Source of the DNA: Actinomycetota bacterium
GTDB taxonomy: Bacteria > Actinomycetota > Actinomycetes > Streptosporangiales > Streptosporangiaceae
Length of the DNA: 11,306 nt
Assembly: GCA_003242605.1 (NCBI GenBank)
Contig: QGUZ01000157.1
Span: 1-11,306, forward strand
Reading direction: 5' to 3'
Below the pieces are notes generated by a model that had not been told where the DNA came from, did not search any database, and saw only the letters and a program-made list of their open reading frames with translations. Numbering within the stretch: the first letter of the stretch is position 1; each line of letters begins with the position of its first letter. The position numbers and the translations under genes were made by a program. Below are positions 8,016 through 11,306 of the stretch, in pieces.

Positions 8016-8627
8016 GTGGGAGCGAGGGTCAGGCTGACGGCACGCGGGGCGGTCGCGCTGGTCTTCGTCGTCACCCTCGCCGCCTGCGTCACCGGCGCGC
8101 CGGCGGTGATCGGCGTCGCGTTCATCGCGGCCTGCGTCACCGCGGTGCTGTTCATCAACCCGCGCGAGCTGCTCACCCTCGTCGTCACCCCGCCGCTGAT
8201 CTACTTCATCGCGATGCTCGTCAACGAGCTCGTGCGGTCGCTCGGCGCGGAGTCGTTCCTCCAGGCGTTCGGGTTGGGGATGTTCACCTCGCTGTCGGGC
8301 GGGGCGCCGTGGCTGTTCGTGGGGTCGGCGCTGGTGCTCGTCCTCGCCTGGTTCCGCGGCCTGCCCGCCAACGTGCGCGCGCTGCGCGACGAGCTGCGCG
8401 CGGCCAAGGCGCGCGCCGAGCGGGCGGGGCGGCCCCGGCGGCCCGGCCAGCGGCCGCGGCCCGGCCGTACCGGACGGGGCGCGCCGCGCCCCCGCCGCGA
8501 CCAGGGCGGGTACGCGCCCGAGCCCGAGGGCTACTTCGAGCCCCGCGTGTACGGCACGCCGCGCGGCGACCGGCCCGCGGAGCGGTCATCGCGCACCGGC
8601 GAGGAGCTTGGCCAGCAGGGCGCGTAG
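8016..8627 (+). CDS. DUF6542-type membrane protein
   Basis: The protein has 203 residues from the GTG at 8016. The only help upstream is a weak GGTGG ten bases away. The N-terminal half has about four hydrophobic segments (roughly 12-27, 30-47, 53-70, 97-113), including LLTLVVTPPLIYFIAMLVNELV (52-73), a pattern I associate with DUF6542 proteins of actinomycetes. From residue 120 on it becomes cytoplasmic, very rich in Arg, Pro and Gly, and ends in an acidic/polar tail. The function is unknown. It follows rmuC by 24 bp, and in actinomycete chromosomes such genes often accompany rmuC and ychF, so a link with that housekeeping cluster is inferred. Its last 42 bases overlap the end of the convergent MarR gene. 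Confidence 0.8.
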   Translation: MGARVRLTARGAVALVFVVTLAACVTGAPAVIGVAFIAACVTAVLFINPRELLTLVVTPPLIYFIAMLVNELVRSLGAESFLQAFGLGMFTSLSGGAPWLFVGSALVLVLAWFRGLPANVRALRDELRAAKARAERAGRPRRPGQRPRPGRTGRGAPRPRRDQGGYAPEPEGYFEPRVYGTPRGDRPAERSSRTGEELGQQGA

Positions 8628-9449
8628 CTCGCGTTCCCCGTCCGGGCCGAGGAGCTCGAGGACCTCGGCCTGCATGCGGTGCACGGTGTCGCGGAGGAAC
8701 GCCAGGCGGTCGCGGCCGAGGGCGGTGAGCTCGAGGGCGTAGCGGCGGCGGTCGCGCGGATCCCGGCCGCGGGTGACGAGGCCGAGCCGTACCAGCTCCT
8801 CGACGATCTGCACGGCGGCGGGCTCGGAGACGCCGACGTGCCGGGCGAACTCCTGCTGGGAGCAGGGGGTGATCGTCTCGAGCGCGGCCATCGCGCCGAA
8901 GTGGCGGGTGCGCAGGCCGGTCCCGGCGAGCAGCGCGTCGCCGCGGCGGCGCAGCCGGTAGTGGGCCTGGGCGATCAGGTAGGCGACGGCGGGCAGCGGC
9001 TCGGGCTCGGGGAGCAGGCGGCCGAGCAGCTCGGTGAGGCGGCGCCGCTCGGCGGGGGTGAGCGCGGCGGTGAGCCGGGCGTCGCGTTCGGCGACCGCCC
9101 GGCCCAGCTCGTCCCGGGCGGCGCGGCCCGCGGGGGTGATGGACAGCACGTACGAGCGGCGGTCGGCGGGGTTGCGGGTGCGCACCACGTGGCCGGCCCG
9201 CTCCAGCCGGTCGACCAGCCCGACCATGATCGTGCGGTTGATGCCGAGCCGTTCGGCGAGCTCGTGCTGCGAGTCGGCGTCCTGGTCGGCGAGCGTGTCG
9301 AGGACCACGAAGTCGCGCACGCGCGGGTCGTCGCGCAGCGCCGCGGCGGTGACCTCGGCGTAGACGCGGCGCAGCAGCGCGCCGAGGGACCCGTCCAGCG
9401 CCGCCGCGAGGCCGTCTCGCGCCGGGGCCCTCTTCCCGGACTCCTCCAC
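8586..9449 (-). CDS. tandem double-domain MarR-family transcriptional regulator
   Basis: The protein has 287 residues from the GTG at 9449, with GGAGG (9462-9458) eight bases upstream. An earlier in-frame GTG at 9458 overlaps that site and is less likely. It is about twice the normal MarR length and holds two complete winged-helix domains. In the first, SQHELAERLGINRTIMVGLV leads to the wing DRRSYVLSITPAGR (about 96-109). In the second, SQQEFARHVGVSEPAAVQIV leads to DRRRYALELTALGR (about 233-246). Both copies keep the DRR wing motif, so both could contact DNA. Normal MarR proteins act as homodimers; this one may form a dimer-like unit within one chain. Its only cysteine is Cys196, just before the second domain's helix-turn-helix (TPCSQQ). 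It is divergent from the hemerythrin-like gene and probably controls it through the repeats at 9489-9538. Confidence 0.92.
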   Translation of the reverse strand: MEESGKRAPARDGLAAALDGSLGALLRRVYAEVTAAALRDDPRVRDFVVLDTLADQDADSQHELAERLGINRTIMVGLVDRLERAGHVVRTRNPADRRSYVLSITPAGRAARDELGRAVAERDARLTAALTPAERRRLTELLGRLLPEPEPLPAVAYLIAQAHYRLRRRGDALLAGTGLRTRHFGAMAALETITPCSQQEFARHVGVSEPAAVQIVEELVRLGLVTRGRDPRDRRRYALELTALGRDRLAFLRDTVHRMQAEVLELLGPDGERELRALLAKLLAGAR

Positions 9450-9488
9450 CGTCTCCACCTCCGACGCGAGCCTATCGCCGCATTGATA

Positions 9489-9538
9489 GTTAGCTGAGTT
9501 GACGATTTATGAGTTAAACGGTTAGCGTCATTGACGAT
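9489..9538. repeat. direct repeat GTTAGC-N4-TTGACGAT, candidate regulator operator
   Basis: Two copies lie at 9489-9506 and 9521-9538. Fourteen of 18 positions are identical and only the four-base spacer differs (TGAG, GTCA). They start 32 bp apart, close to three helical turns, so proteins bound to them would lie on the same face. The first copy covers the -35 and the second the -10 of the hemerythrin-gene promoter. A third, partial GAGTTAAACG lies between them. The likeliest ligand is the adjacent double MarR protein. Confidence 0.65.
9499..9528 (+). promoter_or_regulatory. promoter of the hemerythrin-like gene
   Basis: TTGACG (9499-9504) and TAGCGT (9523-9528) are separated by 18 bp and match the actinomycete housekeeping sigma pattern TTGAC/TANNNT. 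Transcription would begin near 9535, giving a leader of roughly 18 bases that contains GAGGAGG (9541-9547) before the ATG at 9553. I could not identify a comparable promoter for the divergent MarR gene, although it must lie in the same AT-rich stretch. Confidence 0.6.
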
Positions 9539-9552
9539 CCGAGGAGGCGGAG

Positions 9553-10221
9553 ATGGACTACACGCTGAACATGACGATGATGTTCGCGGTGCACGACGCG
9601 CTCCGGCGGGAGCTGGAGCGCCTCGCCCGGGTGGCGGCGCGCACCGGCGACGACCCCCGGCGGGTGCTACGGGCCGCGGCCGGCTGGGAGCTGTTCAAGA
9701 GGTTCCTGCGGGTGCACCACACCACCGAGGACGACGTGCTGTGGCCGGAGATGCGGAGGCTGCTCGCCGGCCGCCCCGACGACCTCGCGCTGCTCGACGC
9801 GATGGAGGAGGAGCACGCCGCGATCGACCCGCTGCTCGCCGCGGTGGACGCCGCGGTGCTCGACCGCGACGAGGGGGCCGGGCGGCTCGGCGACGTGCTC
9901 GACGCGCTCGCCACCACCCTGCGGCACCACCTGCGGCACGAGGAGGCCGAGGGCCTGGCGCTGATCGACGCCACGCTCTCCGCGGAGCAGTGGGCAAAGT
10001 TCGGCCGGGAGCACCGCGCGCGGATCGGCGACGACGCCCGCCACTACCTGCCCTGGCTGCTCGACGAGGCGAGCGACGAGACCGTGGCCAAGGTCCTCGC
10101 CGGCCTGCCCGCCGAGATCCGCGAGGCCTACCGGGACGTGTGGCGGCCCGCGTACACCGCCATCCCGCTCTACCCCTCCCCCGCGGCGGCGTCCGGCGCG
10201 TCCCCGGACGCCGCGGCGTGA
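9553..10221 (+). CDS. hemerythrin-like HHE cation-binding domain protein
   Basis: The protein has 222 residues from the ATG at 9553, with GAGGAGG five bases upstream. It is a predicted four-helix bundle binding a non-haem diiron centre. Candidate ligands are His14 (FAVHDALRRE), His55/56 and Glu59 (VHHTTEDDVLWPEM), His88 (MEEEHAAID), and His125/126/129 with Glu130 (LRHHLRHEEAEG). These are spaced as in HHE proteins. The C-terminal third (about 150-207) is a further helical region ending in a Pro/Ala-rich tail. Such proteins in actinobacteria are variously linked to oxygen, nitric oxide or oxidant handling, but no specific reaction can be read from this sequence. The start, promoter and operator-like repeats suggest control by the divergent MarR protein. 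The stop is 10 bp from the convergent flavin reductase stop. Confidence 0.9.
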   Translation: MDYTLNMTMMFAVHDALRRELERLARVAARTGDDPRRVLRAAAGWELFKRFLRVHHTTEDDVLWPEMRRLLAGRPDDLALLDAMEEEHAAIDPLLAAVDAAVLDRDEGAGRLGDVLDALATTLRHHLRHEEAEGLALIDATLSAEQWAKFGREHRARIGDDARHYLPWLLDEASDETVAKVLAGLPAEIREAYRDVWRPAYTAIPLYPSPAAASGASPDAAA

Positions 10222-10265
10222 CGGCGGCCGGTCAGGCCCGGGGCACGGAGCGCGCCCGGCCGCCG
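10222..10265. terminator. GC-rich inverted repeat between convergent genes
   Basis: CGGCGGCCGG (10222-10231) pairs exactly with CCGGCCGCCG (10256-10265) across a 24-base loop. The left arm directly follows the hemerythrin stop, while the right arm lies inside the last codons of the flavin reductase. Its position suits a bidirectional terminator, but there are no T-runs and chance is possible in such GC-rich DNA. Confidence 0.35.
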
Positions 10266-10849
10266 GCCGTCCCGTCCACCGACGGCGGCGGCGTGCGGTC
10301 GTGCGGGGGCACGCCGTCCACCGCGCCCGCGGTCAGCGTCTCCGCGGGGGCCAGCGGGGCGAAGCGGCCGTACCCGCCCTTGTGGAACAGCAGCGGGGGT
10401 ACGTCGCGCACCACCCGCAGGTCGCGCACCCGGCCGAGCACGATGTAGTGGTCCCCGCCCTCGGTGATCGCGTCGTAGTCGCAGTCGATCCAGGCGACGC
10501 CGCCCTCGACGATCGGCGCGCCCGAGGGCGCGGGCGTCCACGGCACGTCGCGGAACCTGTCGGTCACCCCCGGGTCGGTGAACCGGTGGCACAGCCAGGC
10601 CTGGGTGGCGGCGAGCACGTTGACGCAGAACGCGTCGGCGGTGCGCAGCCGGGCGAAGGTGCGGGAGTCGCGGCGGGGCAGGAACGCGACGAGCGGCGGC
10701 GACAGGGAGACGGCGGTGAAGGTGCCGACCACCATGCCGACCGGCTCGCCGTCGTCCGCGATCGCGGTCACCAGCGCCACCCCGGTCGGGTAGTGCCCCA
10801 TGGTCTCGCGGTACCGGCGCGGGTCGACGGCCTGCTCCGTCTCCGTCAC
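10232..10849 (-). CDS. flavin reductase family protein (FMN-binding split-barrel)
   Basis: The protein has 205 residues from the GTG at 10849, with GGAGG (10860-10856) six bases upstream. It shows the flavin reductase domain of the HpaC/PheA2 type: GHYPTGVALVTA (18-29), VGTFTAVSLSPPLVAFLPRR (41-60), FCVNVLA (74-80), the conserved GDHYIVLGRV (132-141) with its His, and PLLFHKGGYGRF (152-163). Such enzymes use NAD(P)H to reduce FMN or FAD, usually for a partner monooxygenase. The last 40 residues are a Pro/Gly/Arg-rich extension not needed for the fold. No oxygenase partner is in the window. It converges on the hemerythrin-like gene, so the two are not co-transcribed. Whether they share a pathway is only suggested by position. 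Confidence 0.9.
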   Translation of the reverse strand: MTETEQAVDPRRYRETMGHYPTGVALVTAIADDGEPVGMVVGTFTAVSLSPPLVAFLPRRDSRTFARLRTADAFCVNVLAATQAWLCHRFTDPGVTDRFRDVPWTPAPSGAPIVEGGVAWIDCDYDAITEGGDHYIVLGRVRDLRVVRDVPPLLFHKGGYGRFAPLAPAETLTAGAVDGVPPHDRTPPPSVDGTAGGRARSVPRA

Positions 10850-11306
10850 GGCTCTCCTCCGTTGCGCTCCGGCGACTGGGTGTCCCGCGTCATCTCATCC
10901 CACCCGCACGGGTGATCCAGAGCTGTTTTCCACCGGACGGCACGCATTATCCGGATAGTGAGCATTCATCACGTTTGTGGGGGTGGGGAAACACGTCACC
11001 GGCCTCGGCGTACGCCGGCCGAACGTGGCCGATACGGCCCTGCCGGACCTCCGGGGGGTACGGCACGGCGCCGGCGGCCCGCTGCGGGCACGGGCGCGAC
11101 GGCCGTAGCGGAGCCGCGCTCGAGGGATGGTTTCCGCCGCGCAGGGCGAAGGGAGCGCGGCACCCCGCGGCCGTGGCCGGGCCCGGCGCGCCCCGCGCTC
11201 GACGCCCCGCCGCCGGGCCGCGCGGGACGTGCGGCGGCGCGGGCGCGGGGGGGCCCGGGGTTCGGGGCCGCGCGCCGCGCCGGCCAGCTGAGCCGCGCGG
11301 TGAGCG
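10850..11306. other. 457-bp right-hand end without a supported gene
   Basis: Bases 10900-10990 are comparatively AT-rich and should include the flavin reductase promoter. They hold the palindrome TATCCGGATA (10948-10957), and CGGCGTACGCCG lies at 11006-11017. No -35/-10 pair was clear enough to call. From about 11040 the sequence is extremely GC-rich and low in complexity. Minus-strand frames are open to the edge there, but with no motif or sensible codon pattern. A gene entering from the right cannot be excluded. A GTG at 11300 is too close to the edge to judge. Confidence 0.4.

Noticed and set aside
10970..10998. Apparent inverted repeat ACGTTT...AAACACGT around a G-rich tract
   Set aside because: The arms pair only with a two-base insertion, and the G-runs are too few for a quadruplex.
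10996..11306. Minus-strand frame open to the right edge
   Set aside because: All three frames are open there because the sequence is nearly all G/C. There is no motif to support a coding call.

Overview
The window is chromosomal DNA of very high G+C, with strong third-position G/C bias and several GTG/TTG starts backed by GGAGG-type ribosome sites. That pattern, plus Methyltransf_19 (DUF574) methyltransferases, a DUF6542 membrane protein and a Tn916/pCW3-type conjugation cluster, points to a filamentous actinomycete (Streptomycetales or Streptosporangiales). The species cannot be fixed from sequence alone. I see no rRNA, tRNA, CRISPR array, integrase or transposase.

Left end (1-2313, minus strand): three consecutive genes of a type IV secretion/conjugation module in the order TcpC-like, small two-helix membrane protein (TcpD-like), TcpE-like. 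The last runs off the left edge, where the VirB4-type ATPase would be expected. They have short gaps and good ribosome sites, so one operon is likely. An 830-bp stretch with no convincing gene follows (2314-3143).

Middle (3144-5422, minus strand): two diverged paralogous SAM-dependent methyltransferases of the DUF574 family, separated by 392 bp that holds a strong nested hairpin. The second has an AT-rich upstream region with a perfect 23-bp inverted repeat.

Centre (5423-8627): housekeeping DNA. The ribosome-associated ATPase ychF (minus) diverges from rmuC (plus), which is followed by a DUF6542 membrane protein in a probable operon. The ychF start looks leaderless.

Right (8586-10849): a likely regulatory/redox module. 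A single polypeptide containing two MarR domains (minus) diverges from a hemerythrin-like diiron protein (plus), which converges on a flavin reductase (minus). The shared intergenic region carries a clear promoter for the hemerythrin gene. A direct repeat (GTTAGC-N4-TTGACGAT, twice, 32 bp apart) overlaps both the -35 and the -10 of that promoter. This is the most interesting regulatory arrangement in the window. The last 457 bp hold no supported gene.
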